From assembly GCA_023396065.1 (NCBI GenBank), contig JAEWXF010000036.1, forward strand, positions 1 to 57,699: DNA of 57,699 nucleotides, written 5' to 3'. This DNA comes from Methanobacteriota archaeon (GTDB lineage: Archaea; Halobacteriota; Methanomicrobia; Methanomicrobiales; Methanocorpusculaceae). The notes below the pieces were generated by a model. That model was not told the DNA's origin. It ran no database searches and worked only from the letters and a program-made list of their open reading frames with translations. Shown here one piece after another: positions 40,806-49,250 of this stretch. Position 1 is the stretch's first letter. Each line of letters opens with the position of its first letter. The position numbers were made by a program, and so were the translations under genes.

Positions 40806-43031
40806 TCATGCTGGATCGTCCTCCATCTCCTTTTTCCGGATTTCCCGATACTCGGAAAGAACGGATGCAAGGATTTCCTCGGCTTTCGGCTCCGGTTTTG
40901 GCTCAGGCTCCGGAGCAGGGCGGGGCACAGGAACCGGGACGCAGGGTGCGGGAACAACCGGTTCCGGTTTCGGTTCCTGCCGCACACCAACTGGAGGAAC
41001 CGCTTCCGGCACCGGGCGGAACCTCTCCGGAATCACTGTCTCCGGATCAATACCCATCTCCCGTACCTCACGCACCCGCCCGACCTGATACTCCTTCACC
41101 AGGACATTCAACTCCGCCGCCTTTTTGTCCCTCTGATATATAGTCTGGGATGCCTCCCATGCCTCCAGTGCTTCAGAAAGCGCATCGGTGTCCACGACCC
41201 CGATTTTACCTTTTACCCGGGGAGAAAGACCTGCTCCGGACAGCACCGGAAGACCCGCCTCGCGGAACTCCTCGATCAGATGCTGTTCCTGCGCACGCGT
41301 ATACACATGGCGGGGCAGAATGACCGCACGAATCCGGGAATCCGCAAGATCCCGGAGAACACTCTTCCCCCATCCGTCAATCTTCAGAACATACAGCAGA
41401 TCCTCGTCACCCACACCCATCTCATCATCCAGCGTCCGCAGATGATCCCTCGCTAAAAGCGGCAGAACCTTCAGGGCAGAACAGCCTTCACCCGCCTGCA
41501 GAGACACGTACCGCTTCATCCGCTCAAGCCGGGTCCGGAGATTTTTGCATCGCCGCTCCTCTTTGCGGAGTGCCTTCTTCACCTGCGCAAGTTCCCGGTC
41601 GCGCTCGGCAATCTCAGTACTCGCAAACACCGCCGCCTGCATCTCTGCACGCTCCGCATTCAGCCGGCGGTGCAGAGACGCAACCGCCGCATCCTTTGCC
41701 GCACTCTCCCGGGAAAGTGTCTCCACCAGAGCACGCAGGCGGCGGATAGTCTCCTCCTGACGGGTGATCCGTTCATCCCGTTCATCGAACACCACTGATT
41801 CTGATACCGTCTCCTCGGTCTTCAGATCGGAAGGAGTTATCTGCTTTCCGGCGAGCGCCGCGAGTGCCTGCTCCAGGGACTGACCGCGGACAATCTGCGC
41901 ACGCAGCTCATCCAGATCCACGCCGGCGGGTGCCCGCCGCAGAATACTCGCAAACCTGCTTTGATACGTCCGGTATGCATACACCGCAGCGGACAGAGAA
42001 TCCCGTTCGTGATCGTTTTTGAACTCATGACCGGCAGCGAGGAGGTATTTTTCCCGGACCAGAATATCCTTTTTCGGATTCCATGCAACCGCAGAGAACG
42101 CACGCCGGATTTTTTCCACCCCGAACGGCATCTCTGCCTTATCCGATGCGATAACCAGCGGCTTTCCGATCTCCGCAATCTCCGCGATCAGATCAGCCGC
42201 ACCAAACAGCCGGGTACTGGCAAGATGTACCAGATTTCCCTCCAGATCCAGTGCCGCAACACCGATGGTTGTCCCCGGATCAATCCCGACGATCAGATAC
42301 TTCGGCTTCTTCGTCAGCGGCACAAACGATAATTTCTCCCGTTTTCGTCCCTCAATCCGGATACGGGTATCACCACCGCGTGAAGGCGATACCGGAACCT
42401 CATGCCGGGGAGCATAGACCGTAAATGTCGCACGGCTCTCACCGCCGAACGCACGCCGGACCGCAGCAGTATACTCAAGATTTGCGGCAATGAGCTTCAT
42501 CTCAATATCGCGGGCATGTGTCCGGACCGCGCCGTGCATCTTGCGGACATACCGGTTCTGACTCCAGCCGCCGCGACCCGGTGACCGGGCACGCGACACC
42601 GTAATGTCAGTAACCCCCTCGTAGGCAAGCAGTTCATACCCAGCGCCGAATGACGCAACCAGCGCCGTTGCCCGGGCTTCGTCCATCGGATTGGTTTTAT
42701 CGATCACCAGATTATACCGGGCTGCAATCCGCGGCAGTGACTCCATCTTCACTCCGTCGCCGGTCACCTGCACCAGCCGGGTTTCTGCCGGAAGCTCGGC
42801 GAGGAACGCATACAGATCAGCCGTATCACCGGCAATTTCCTGAACACTGTCCACTGCAAGAATGCCGGGATGTTCTGCACGAATCATCCGGATGAGTTTG
42901 AACCGTGTTACTCCCCGCTCCTCGGAGATGACGGTCCCGTCCCGTACTTTGACCAGTGCATAATGCGGCCGGATGGATACCGACCGGGAAGATCCGCGGA
43001 TAATGTCAATACCAAAGATGAGACTGTTCAT
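40806..43031 (-). CDS. DUF460 protein (RNase H-like domain, coiled coil, Pro/Glu-rich tail)
   Basis: A 741-residue archaeal protein. Near residue 250, KYLIVGIDPGTTIGVAALDLEGNLV opens an RNase H-fold (RuvC/YqgF-like) domain. Residues about 430-520 form a coiled coil (ERITRQEETIRRLRALVETL and onward). From about residue 665 the sequence is repetitive in Pro, Glu and Lys (PVPRPAPEPEPKPEPKAEEI), a low-complexity linker before the end. It is a putative nuclease linked to RNA processing, not proven. The start codon overlaps the rio2 stop by four bases, pairing it with ribosome maturation. Confidence 0.85.
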   Translation of the reverse strand: MNSLIFGIDIIRGSSRSVSIRPHYALVKVRDGTVISEERGVTRFKLIRMIRAEHPGILAVDSVQEIAGDTADLYAFLAELPAETRLVQVTGDGVKMESLPRIAARYNLVIDKTNPMDEARATALVASFGAGYELLAYEGVTDITVSRARSPGRGGWSQNRYVRKMHGAVRTHARDIEMKLIAANLEYTAAVRRAFGGESRATFTVYAPRHEVPVSPSRGGDTRIRIEGRKREKLSFVPLTKKPKYLIVGIDPGTTIGVAALDLEGNLVHLASTRLFGAADLIAEIAEIGKPLVIASDKAEMPFGVEKIRRAFSAVAWNPKKDILVREKYLLAAGHEFKNDHERDSLSAAVYAYRTYQSRFASILRRAPAGVDLDELRAQIVRGQSLEQALAALAGKQITPSDLKTEETVSESVVFDERDERITRQEETIRRLRALVETLSRESAAKDAAVASLHRRLNAERAEMQAAVFASTEIAERDRELAQVKKALRKEERRCKNLRTRLERMKRYVSLQAGEGCSALKVLPLLARDHLRTLDDEMGVGDEDLLYVLKIDGWGKSVLRDLADSRIRAVILPRHVYTRAQEQHLIEEFREAGLPVLSGAGLSPRVKGKIGVVDTDALSEALEAWEASQTIYQRDKKAAELNVLVKEYQVGRVREVREMGIDPETVIPERFRPVPEAVPPVGVRQEPKPEPVVPAPCVPVPVPRPAPEPEPKPEPKAEEILASVLSEYREIRKKEMEDDPA

Positions 43032-43897
43032 TCCACCCCGGTTCCGGTTACAAACCGGTATGCTTCCTCAGGATCATACGATTTCTGATATTTTTTGCCG
43101 AAGAACGTCTGCACGGTCTCCAGATCATGGCGCAGAACGGATTCCGCATTCTGATGGGACGGGGGAATCCACTGGGGCCAGTCGATGATCCAGACAACCG
43201 CCCCGTCATACATAATATTGTACTCGGATAAATCACCGTGAATATATCCGGCATTATATGCCGCACGGACCTGTGCGAGTATCTCTTTATAGACTGCGTC
43301 CGGGTCCTCCAGCTGACAGCGGTTCAGGTTGACGCCGGGAATAAACGACATGACAATCACATGACGGTTGATGTCAATCGGAACCGGGACGTTCACTTTC
43401 CCATTCAGCGCCTGAAGTGCCAGATATTCGCGTTCCGCCGACTTTGCTGAGGCAAAAATCCAGGGGCAGTGACCCTCTTCGGGCATGTATTCACGGTTGG
43501 TCCGGACGGTCTGAAATGAACGCTGCCCGATTTTATGCAGTTTCAGCACAACCACACCAAATCCGAGTGCCTCATAGACCTCGGACTCCTTACCCACACC
43601 GATCAGTGATCCAAGGGCAGAGATGGTCTTCTTTTTCGAGAGAGCGGAAAGGGCCAGCGCATCGTATCCCTGAAAAACGAGGGTATAACCCTTGTAGGGG
43701 ACAGAGTCTGATCTGACCAGATCTGCGTGAATGAGATTGCCGAGCCGGTATGCGGTTTCCGTTTTCGAGAGATGAACCGCCGCACGGAGGTCATCTTCCG
43801 GGACCCAGCGGTAGCGTCTCATCATCCGTTCCAGTGCGTGGAGAATCCGTATTTCGTATGTATGGAGGTTTTTGATGGTCTCCGCAGATAGGGGCAT
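43028..43897 (-). CDS. rio2: Rio2 atypical protein kinase
   Basis: A 289-residue kinase. An N-terminal winged helix (ETIKNLHTYEIRILHALERMMRRYRWV) precedes the RIO domain. The nucleotide region is SLIGVGKESEVYEALGFGVVVLKLHKIGQRSF, the catalytic loop is YIHGDLSEYNIM near residue 217, and the metal-binding motif is VWIIDWPQW. Rio2 is needed for late small-subunit ribosome maturation in archaea and eukaryotes, alongside Nob1, which is also in this window. It is first in the rio2-DUF460 pair and has a promoter in the gap to the divergent gene at 43985. Confidence 0.95.
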   Translation of the reverse strand: MPLSAETIKNLHTYEIRILHALERMMRRYRWVPEDDLRAAVHLSKTETAYRLGNLIHADLVRSDSVPYKGYTLVFQGYDALALSALSKKKTISALGSLIGVGKESEVYEALGFGVVVLKLHKIGQRSFQTVRTNREYMPEEGHCPWIFASAKSAEREYLALQALNGKVNVPVPIDINRHVIVMSFIPGVNLNRCQLEDPDAVYKEILAQVRAAYNAGYIHGDLSEYNIMYDGAVVWIIDWPQWIPPSHQNAESVLRHDLETVQTFFGKKYQKSYDPEEAYRFVTGTGVE

Positions 43898-43984
43898 TCA
43901 GTACATAATTGACCCTGCTTGAATAATAAGTAGCCCGAGAACCTCACGGTAGAAATATGCGTGTTCGCATCAAACCAGATACCT

Positions 43985-44578
43985 ATGCAGTGCAGCAGAT
44001 GCAGAGAGGAGGCAGTACTCACCCAGAAATACTCAGGAGTCTCACTGTGTCCCCGGCATCTTGTGCTGGATATCGAAGCAAAAGCCAAACGGGAAATCCG
44101 GAAGGACGGCAGAATTGGAAAAAATGAACGGATATATCTGTCGGCAGACAGAACTGCCGCTGCGTATGCGGTGCGGACGTTCCTCACGGAACTCCTGCAC
44201 AACCGTTCGGACGTGACATTCGTTTCCGATCCCGGACAGGCAACCCTGCAGGTCCGTGCAGACTGTCTGGAGGATCAGGCGGAACGGGTCCTGTACCTCG
44301 TCTGTTCCGGAACAATCACCGACATTCTCCGGCCGGCTCCGGTCCGGGAACTTGCCCCGTTTTCCGTGATTCCCCGCGAAGAAGTCTGCATGTATGCACA
44401 CCTTCACGGGTGGGAGGAGGCAGAAATCTCAGAACCGCAGGACCGCTTTGCCAGGGACATCAGTCAGTTTCTGACCCGTTATACTGCTGCCCACCCTTCT
44501 GCTGCCTATGCCCTGAAGGGGGTCAGCGATCAGCTACCCGGTATTTTCCGGGAGAGGAATACTCATGCAGTGCAATGA
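43985..44578 (+). CDS. Degenerate NcsA/TtuA-like protein (PP-loop and catalytic cysteines lost)
   Basis: A 197-residue protein starting MQCSRCREEAVLTQKYSGVSLCPRH. The Cys3, Cys6, Cys22 and His25 pattern is the N-terminal zinc site of the NcsA/TtuA tRNA 2-thiolation family. IEAKAKREIRKDGRIGKNERIYLSADRT then aligns with the segment leading to the SGGKDS PP-loop, but the motif reads SADRTA (residues 53-58). About 90 residues containing the catalytic CxxC cysteines are absent. The later region (LEDQAERVLYLV, then RPAPVRELAP and PREEVCMYAHLHGW) again follows the family. The frame is intact, so it is likely a maintained non-catalytic homologue rather than a pseudogene. The end overlaps nadE by 14 bases. 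Confidence 0.75.
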   Translation: MQCSRCREEAVLTQKYSGVSLCPRHLVLDIEAKAKREIRKDGRIGKNERIYLSADRTAAAYAVRTFLTELLHNRSDVTFVSDPGQATLQVRADCLEDQAERVLYLVCSGTITDILRPAPVRELAPFSVIPREEVCMYAHLHGWEEAEISEPQDRFARDISQFLTRYTAAHPSAAYALKGVSDQLPGIFRERNTHAVQ

Positions 44579-45308
44579 CATAGGATGTGTAATTACCCGC
44601 ATCAAAGATCTGATCCGCCAGTCACTCTGGGCCTCAGGAGCGGGAGGCGTAGTCATCGGAATAAGCGGCGGAGTGGACTCGGCAGTTGCCGCGGCCCTCG
44701 CAGCAAAGGCGATCGGCCCGGAGAAGGTCATCGGGGTAAGCATGCCTGCCGTATCCAATACTCCCGCTGACCATGCAGACGCAGAGGAGCTGTGCCGGAA
44801 ATTCGGAATCACTCTCCTGACCGTCCCGCTGGACCGAATTGTTGAAACAACCTTCTCCCAACCCGAACTTGTCAATACCCCGATTCTCCGGGGAAACTTT
44901 ACCGCACGCATCCGGATGGCAGTTCTGTATAATATTGCCGCATCAAAGGGATACCTGGTCTGCGGAACCTCGAATAAAACCGAGTATCTGATCGGCTACA
45001 GCACAAAATGGGGTGACAGTGCCGCAGATATCCAGCCGCTGCTGCATCTGCTGAAAAAAGATGTGTATACCGTTGCCCGTGAGCTGGAGATTCCGGACGC
45101 CATTCTCACCAAAGCACCGAGTGCAGGATTCTGGGAGGGACAGAGTGATGAAGGCGAGCTGGGGCTGACCTATGCAGATGTGGATGCGGCACTGCTGCAG
45201 CTGGAAGCGCACAACTTTGTTCCGGAAAGTCAAATTGAGGAGACCGTGCTGGAGCTGATGAAGAACAGTCAGCACAAACGGGTTCCGGCAGCAAACCTCC
45301 TGCGCTAA
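44565..45308 (+). CDS. nadE: NAD+ synthetase (ammonia-dependent)
   Basis: A 247-residue enzyme that amidates nicotinate adenine dinucleotide to NAD+. The PP-loop SGGVDS is at residues 34-39. Further signatures are GNFTARIRMAVLYNIA, GTSNKTEYLIGYSTKWGDSAADI and PSAGFWEGQSDEGELGLTY. No glutaminase domain is present, so it uses free ammonia. It overlaps the upstream NcsA-like gene, another PP-loop-derived fold, though the two belong to different families. Confidence 0.96.
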   Translation: MQCNDIGCVITRIKDLIRQSLWASGAGGVVIGISGGVDSAVAAALAAKAIGPEKVIGVSMPAVSNTPADHADAEELCRKFGITLLTVPLDRIVETTFSQPELVNTPILRGNFTARIRMAVLYNIAASKGYLVCGTSNKTEYLIGYSTKWGDSAADIQPLLHLLKKDVYTVARELEIPDAILTKAPSAGFWEGQSDEGELGLTYADVDAALLQLEAHNFVPESQIEETVLELMKNSQHKRVPAANLLR

Positions 45309-45343
45309 ATCAGCCGGACACTTTTTTACTACAGAATCAAAAG

Positions 45344-45376
45344 GGAAAAAATATTTTTTCCTGCCGGGTTCGGCAG
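45344..45376. terminator. AT-rich palindrome and hairpin between convergent genes
   Basis: GGAAAAAATATTTTTTCC (45344-45361) is a perfect 18-base palindrome. It is followed at once by CTGCCG-GGTT-CGGCAG (45361-45376). The hairpin beside an A/T run on both sides suits termination from either direction, for nadE (plus) and for the surface-protein gene (minus). Confidence 0.6.
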
Positions 45377-45397
45377 GTGGTTCACGAGCCGGGAAGA

Positions 45398-46699
45398 TTA
45401 TACCTTACCCTTGCGTTTCATAAAGACATAGTAACCGCCGATTAAGATGACAGCTACAATGATAATGATGAAGATCGGGCTTGTAAAGAATGAGAGCGGA
45501 CCGGACTGGTCTTTCACTTCAAAGACTGCCTTCATGGACTTGGAAAGGACACTGTTGTCGTTTGCATCACGATACCGGATTTCCGTGTCAAGGCCATAGG
45601 TCTTTTCCGTTGCGGATCCGTCGACGGTAATCACATAGGTACCAACGACCGACTGTCCTGGCTCCATGTCCCCGAGGTATGCGGAATCGTCGTTCGAGGA
45701 GAACGGATCCACGGCACTCAGACGGGCAGTTGCACTGTAGACTTTGGTGTTTCCGGTATTCGTATAGGTGACCTTTACCGGACCTTTGTCACCCGGGGCC
45801 AGAGCGGCTTCCACTTTGGTGACTTTGAACTCAACTTTGCCGTTTACCGGAACACCGACGATAACCGGAGAGCTCTGCTGGTCGACACCCTGATTATCCT
45901 GATAGACGATCTGCAGACCGATCGGATACTCCTTCACTTCTGCATTGGTTGCAACAGAGATCTTAAAGGTCGCGGATTTGGTGGAGCCTGCCGGGAAGTC
46001 CCCGATGAACACACTGTTCTCTACCGGAACAAGCACCGAAGAGGTCCCGGTAATCAGGGTTGCATATGCATTGCTTGCATCCATGCCGCCGTTGTTTTTG
46101 ATGTCAAGGGTCAGGAAACCGGATGTTCCGACATTGATATCATCGCTGGAGATAGCGACAATCTCCGGTGCAACCAGAGATCTGACAGAGACCGAAAGCG
46201 GAACATTTGCCTTACGGTCATTTAACCACGTGTATCCAAGGGCATCCCCGTAATTCTCTGTCGAGAACAGTTCGTTGTACACAACATCCAGATCCAGAGT
46301 CCGTTTCCCTGGTTCTGCATACCGGTCAACAGAGACAAGATAGGTCAGTGTTGCGGTTTCTCCCGGGTTTAACTGGCCGATTGTCTGGGTATCGGTTTTT
46401 ATCGTAACGCCGGGAGCACCTTTCAGGGAGACCCGAAGCTGATATGCGGTTGCCACATCATACTGACGCTGCAGACCGGATTCAGCGGCAACAACTTCAT
46501 ACTGGGCATTGTTAATTAGTTTCACGGTAAACTCTGTTTCGGTACCGGGTACAAGTTCACTGCCTCCGGCAGATGATGCAAAGAACTGAATTCCTGCATC
46601 AGAGTAGGAGACCTGAGCCGCAGATACCGGAGCTGCAACCAGCACCAGCATCAGACAGGCCACAATCAACATAGAATTGCGAAATTTCAAGGAAGACAC
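45398..46699 (-). CDS. Secreted surface protein with COG1361 (S-layer/CARDB-type) domains and C-terminal anchor
   Basis: A 433-residue exported protein. Residues 1-28 are a signal peptide (LIVACLMLVLVAAPVSAA). The body consists of repeated beta-rich domains, with segments such as LNPGETATLTYLVSV, GSTKSATFKISVATNAEV and LAPGDKGPVKVTYTNTGN. This is the COG1361 or CARDB-like immunoglobulin-type architecture. The C-terminus has a membrane helix (PIFIIIIVAVILIGGYYVFM) followed by KRKGKV, so the bulk faces outward. It may be an adhesin or cell-envelope protein. TATTTATG on the minus strand near 46736-46745 is a TATA candidate. Confidence 0.85.
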   Translation of the reverse strand: MSSLKFRNSMLIVACLMLVLVAAPVSAAQVSYSDAGIQFFASSAGGSELVPGTETEFTVKLINNAQYEVVAAESGLQRQYDVATAYQLRVSLKGAPGVTIKTDTQTIGQLNPGETATLTYLVSVDRYAEPGKRTLDLDVVYNELFSTENYGDALGYTWLNDRKANVPLSVSVRSLVAPEIVAISSDDINVGTSGFLTLDIKNNGGMDASNAYATLITGTSSVLVPVENSVFIGDFPAGSTKSATFKISVATNAEVKEYPIGLQIVYQDNQGVDQQSSPVIVGVPVNGKVEFKVTKVEAALAPGDKGPVKVTYTNTGNTKVYSATARLSAVDPFSSNDDSAYLGDMEPGQSVVGTYVITVDGSATEKTYGLDTEIRYRDANDNSVLSKSMKAVFEVKDQSGPLSFFTSPIFIIIIVAVILIGGYYVFMKRKGKV

Positions 46700-46887
46700 C
46701 TTATCTGATTTATTCTACTACATTTATGAGTATGGGGGCATAAATACTTGCTTGGGGACCACAGACCCACAGAATTCACGGAGTTTTTCTTTTGTCCGGA
46801 TGTATTTTTCAAGCGGGACTGCGAAACAATCCGGCGGGATATCCATGCGAAGTGTTTTTGGCAACAACATCCAATAGTACCGCATCT

Positions 46888-47829
46888 ATGGGTGAACTTG
46901 TACACGCATATGCAGTTTTTGAGATCCGCCGCATTCTTGAAACTGCCGGATATGATGTAGAGGAGGAAGAGGGGGCTTTTAATCTCTCCGCGGTGAGAGG
47001 GAGAGAGTGTCTTCTGGTTCTGTGTTCTGACGATCTGAATCTTCTTCAGCGGTTTGATATGACACCGTATACGCTGATGATTGAGAATACCAAAGTACGG
47101 TGTGATAAGCTGATCTTTACCGGAAACTCCTATTTCAAGCCAAAAGAGGCGGAGATGTGGTCCCGGTCCGTTCTGGAAGGGTACATTGCTGCGGCAGCAA
47201 TGGCCCGGATTTACTCGGAACCCTTTGAGCTGGGACAGCTGCCGGCGGTTTCATCCTCGGGATATACGATTCTTGCATCACCTGCTGCAGCCGGCGGCGA
47301 TCTGCTTCTGCCGATCCGGATTTCGGATCGCGAGGCTGTACGGATTGCTCATCAGGAGGGACCGACCGTTCTCCGTATGATTCCCTACTGGTATTACCAT
47401 TACACGAGTCAGGGAGAGGCGAGCTATAAAGGGAAGATGGTAAGCTTCGACTCTGAGGGTTCCGGATGGATTAATGCTATCAATGGTATTGAGGGCGAGT
47501 TCGGAGAGGCTGCTCCGGAGAACGGAGCAATTCCTGCGGAGGCAGATGTGCTGAGTCCGGTGAAGGCAAAAGCTGAGACGGAGGGTCAGGTCATGGCGGA
47601 CATTCTGAAGAAACTGACGAAACGCGTCCGGATTAAGACGACCTCCGGGGATGCCATTTTTGCAGAGGAAAAGGAGTTCAGACCCTCAGAGGATGATATC
47701 GATCTGAAGATTGAGAAGGTCTTTGTGCCGGTGTGGCAGGTCCGCGGGAAAAAGGATATTATTGAAGTGAATGCTTTTACCGGGGAGGAGCTGTCGGTTC
47801 CGTCCGATGAAGGGTGTGAAGTGTTTTAA
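46888..47829 (+). CDS. Unknown conserved protein next to a disulfide oxidoreductase
   Basis: A 313-residue soluble protein starting MGELVHAYAVFEIRRIL. The frame opens 32 codons earlier, but that part has no conserved look. The N-terminal 90 residues (LETAGYDVEEEEGAFNLSA, then ECLLVLCSDD) have an alpha/beta pattern somewhat like nuclease or Rossmann-type folds, but no catalytic motif is convincing. The C-terminal stretch KVFVPVWQVRGKKDIIEVNAFTGEEL is a compact beta motif. The start codon of the next gene follows the stop codon directly, so the pair is co-expressed. I cannot name a family. Confidence 0.65.
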   Translation: MGELVHAYAVFEIRRILETAGYDVEEEEGAFNLSAVRGRECLLVLCSDDLNLLQRFDMTPYTLMIENTKVRCDKLIFTGNSYFKPKEAEMWSRSVLEGYIAAAAMARIYSEPFELGQLPAVSSSGYTILASPAAAGGDLLLPIRISDREAVRIAHQEGPTVLRMIPYWYYHYTSQGEASYKGKMVSFDSEGSGWINAINGIEGEFGEAAPENGAIPAEADVLSPVKAKAETEGQVMADILKKLTKRVRIKTTSGDAIFAEEKEFRPSEDDIDLKIEKVFVPVWQVRGKKDIIEVNAFTGEELSVPSDEGCEVF

Positions 47830-49137
47830 ATGATCTACGTTGTCGGCGGCGGACCGGCCGGACGCATGGCGGCGATGCGGCTCGCCGCTGCCGGCCGTGA
47901 GGTTACGATACTGGAAAAGCGGGCTCTGGGCGGCCAGTGTGTGCATGACGGATGTATGCTCGTCTGCGGCCTCAATGATGTTGCCCGGAGTCTTGGGTCA
48001 GTTGCATTTTTGCGGGATTTGGGGGTTGTGGCAGGTGACGTTTCTGTATGCTATCCCGATATTATCCAAAAGCTTGAGGCGATTCAGGGGAAACTTTCGC
48101 ATATTCTGGAACGGGAAACGCTTGAGGCGGGTGCACACATTGAGTACGGTGTTACGGCAAAGATGGCCGGCAGCAAACTCCTCGTGAACGATGAGGAGCG
48201 GGTGTACGATGCGGTAATTCTTGCAACCGGCGCACAGATGTCTGTGCCGGATGTGCCGGGCGCAGATCTTTGCGGGACATATACTGCGAGAACTATCCGG
48301 TCGATGCCGGAGCTGCCCAAACGAATGGTGATTGTCGGCGGCGGCATTACTGCTGCGGAGTTTGCCTATATTTTTGCGTCGTTTGGCGTTGCGGTGGAGG
48401 TTGTGGTGCGAAGCCGGATGCTTGCGATGCTTTCCGGAAAGATCCGGGAGGGTGCTCTCCGCGATCTGCAGGATGTGAAGATGTGGGAGAACTGCCCTCT
48501 TGAAGAGGTATGCGGAGAACACGGGCGGGTGACCGGGGTTGTTGCCGGCGGGCGGACGATCCCCTGTGATGCGGTCCTGTTTGCAACAGGGTTTGTTCCG
48601 GTATCTCCGGATGTGACGGGTTTTGCCACAAACCCGGACGGGTCTCTCCGGGTCAATGAACGGATGGAGACATCGGTTCCGAATGTGTATGCCTGCGGGG
48701 ATGTTCTCGGCGCTCCGTACTTCACGCCGGTGTCGCGGCTGCAGGGGTTTGCTGCGGCGGATGCAATCCTCGGGAAACCGCGGACGGTGGATATCTCCCG
48801 TGTTCCCTTTACGGTGGTGCTCGGGTTTGATTATACGGTGTTTCCCGACTCAGGCGAGGGAGTGGTGGTGTCTTCACCAAATATTGCGGGTCCCGGGACG
48901 TTCTGGCATGTTGCCGACGGGTCGGTCGGGATGATGAGTCTGACGGTTTCGCCGGAGGATGGCAAAATCCTCGGGTTTTCCAGCTCCGGGCCGGGTACCG
49001 GAATCATCGGGACCTATCTGGGCTATCTTTCCCGGAAAGGGGTAACTGTGCATGAGTTCTCCCCGATGCTTGAGGTACATCCGATCTCCGATGGTTTGTA
49101 CTCACTGATCCGGTTTGCCGACGGGAAGTTCCCGTGA
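47830..49137 (+). CDS. FAD-dependent pyridine nucleotide-disulfide oxidoreductase
   Basis: A 435-residue flavoprotein. MIYVVGGGPAGRMAAMRLAAAG is the N-terminal FAD-binding fold. LGGQCVHDGC gives the redox pair Cys37 and Cys42, in the CxxxxC arrangement of dihydrolipoamide dehydrogenase and mercuric reductase. MVIVGGGITAAEFAYIFASFGVAVEVV is the NAD(P)H-binding fold, and VPNVYACGDVLGA ends the second FAD segment. The interface domain lacks the usual His-x4-Glu pair of lipoamide dehydrogenases as far as I can see (the end reads MLEVHPISDGLYSLIRF), so the electron acceptor is unknown. It is translationally coupled to the unknown 313-residue protein, which may be its partner. Confidence 0.88.
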   Translation: MIYVVGGGPAGRMAAMRLAAAGREVTILEKRALGGQCVHDGCMLVCGLNDVARSLGSVAFLRDLGVVAGDVSVCYPDIIQKLEAIQGKLSHILERETLEAGAHIEYGVTAKMAGSKLLVNDEERVYDAVILATGAQMSVPDVPGADLCGTYTARTIRSMPELPKRMVIVGGGITAAEFAYIFASFGVAVEVVVRSRMLAMLSGKIREGALRDLQDVKMWENCPLEEVCGEHGRVTGVVAGGRTIPCDAVLFATGFVPVSPDVTGFATNPDGSLRVNERMETSVPNVYACGDVLGAPYFTPVSRLQGFAAADAILGKPRTVDISRVPFTVVLGFDYTVFPDSGEGVVVSSPNIAGPGTFWHVADGSVGMMSLTVSPEDGKILGFSSSGPGTGIIGTYLGYLSRKGVTVHEFSPMLEVHPISDGLYSLIRFADGKFP

Positions 49138-49234
49138 GGCGCGGATGATGTGGAAACGTTTCAAACCTCTTTTTAAACCGTATTCTTGAAAGATGCATAA
49201 AAAAAGCGTGGGAGTTCTCAATGATTCCCGCCGT

Positions 49235-49248
49235 CCGGCAAAAGCCGG
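49235..49248. terminator. Short hairpin between convergent genes
   Basis: CCGGC-AAAA-GCCGG lies between the oxidoreductase and cdc48 3' ends. The rest of the 113-bp gap is A/T-rich, with runs of T and A that support termination in both directions. Confidence 0.45.
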
Positions 49249-49250
49249 TC

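Noticed and set aside
40795..41456. Open frames on the plus strand opposite the DUF460 tail
   Set aside because: They are produced by the repetitive Pro/Glu codons read in reverse and contain no domain.
43985..44578. NcsA-like gene as a frameshifted pseudogene
   Set aside because: The frame is intact from the zinc knuckle to the stop, with a coupled overlap to nadE; catalytic loss looks evolutionary rather than recent.
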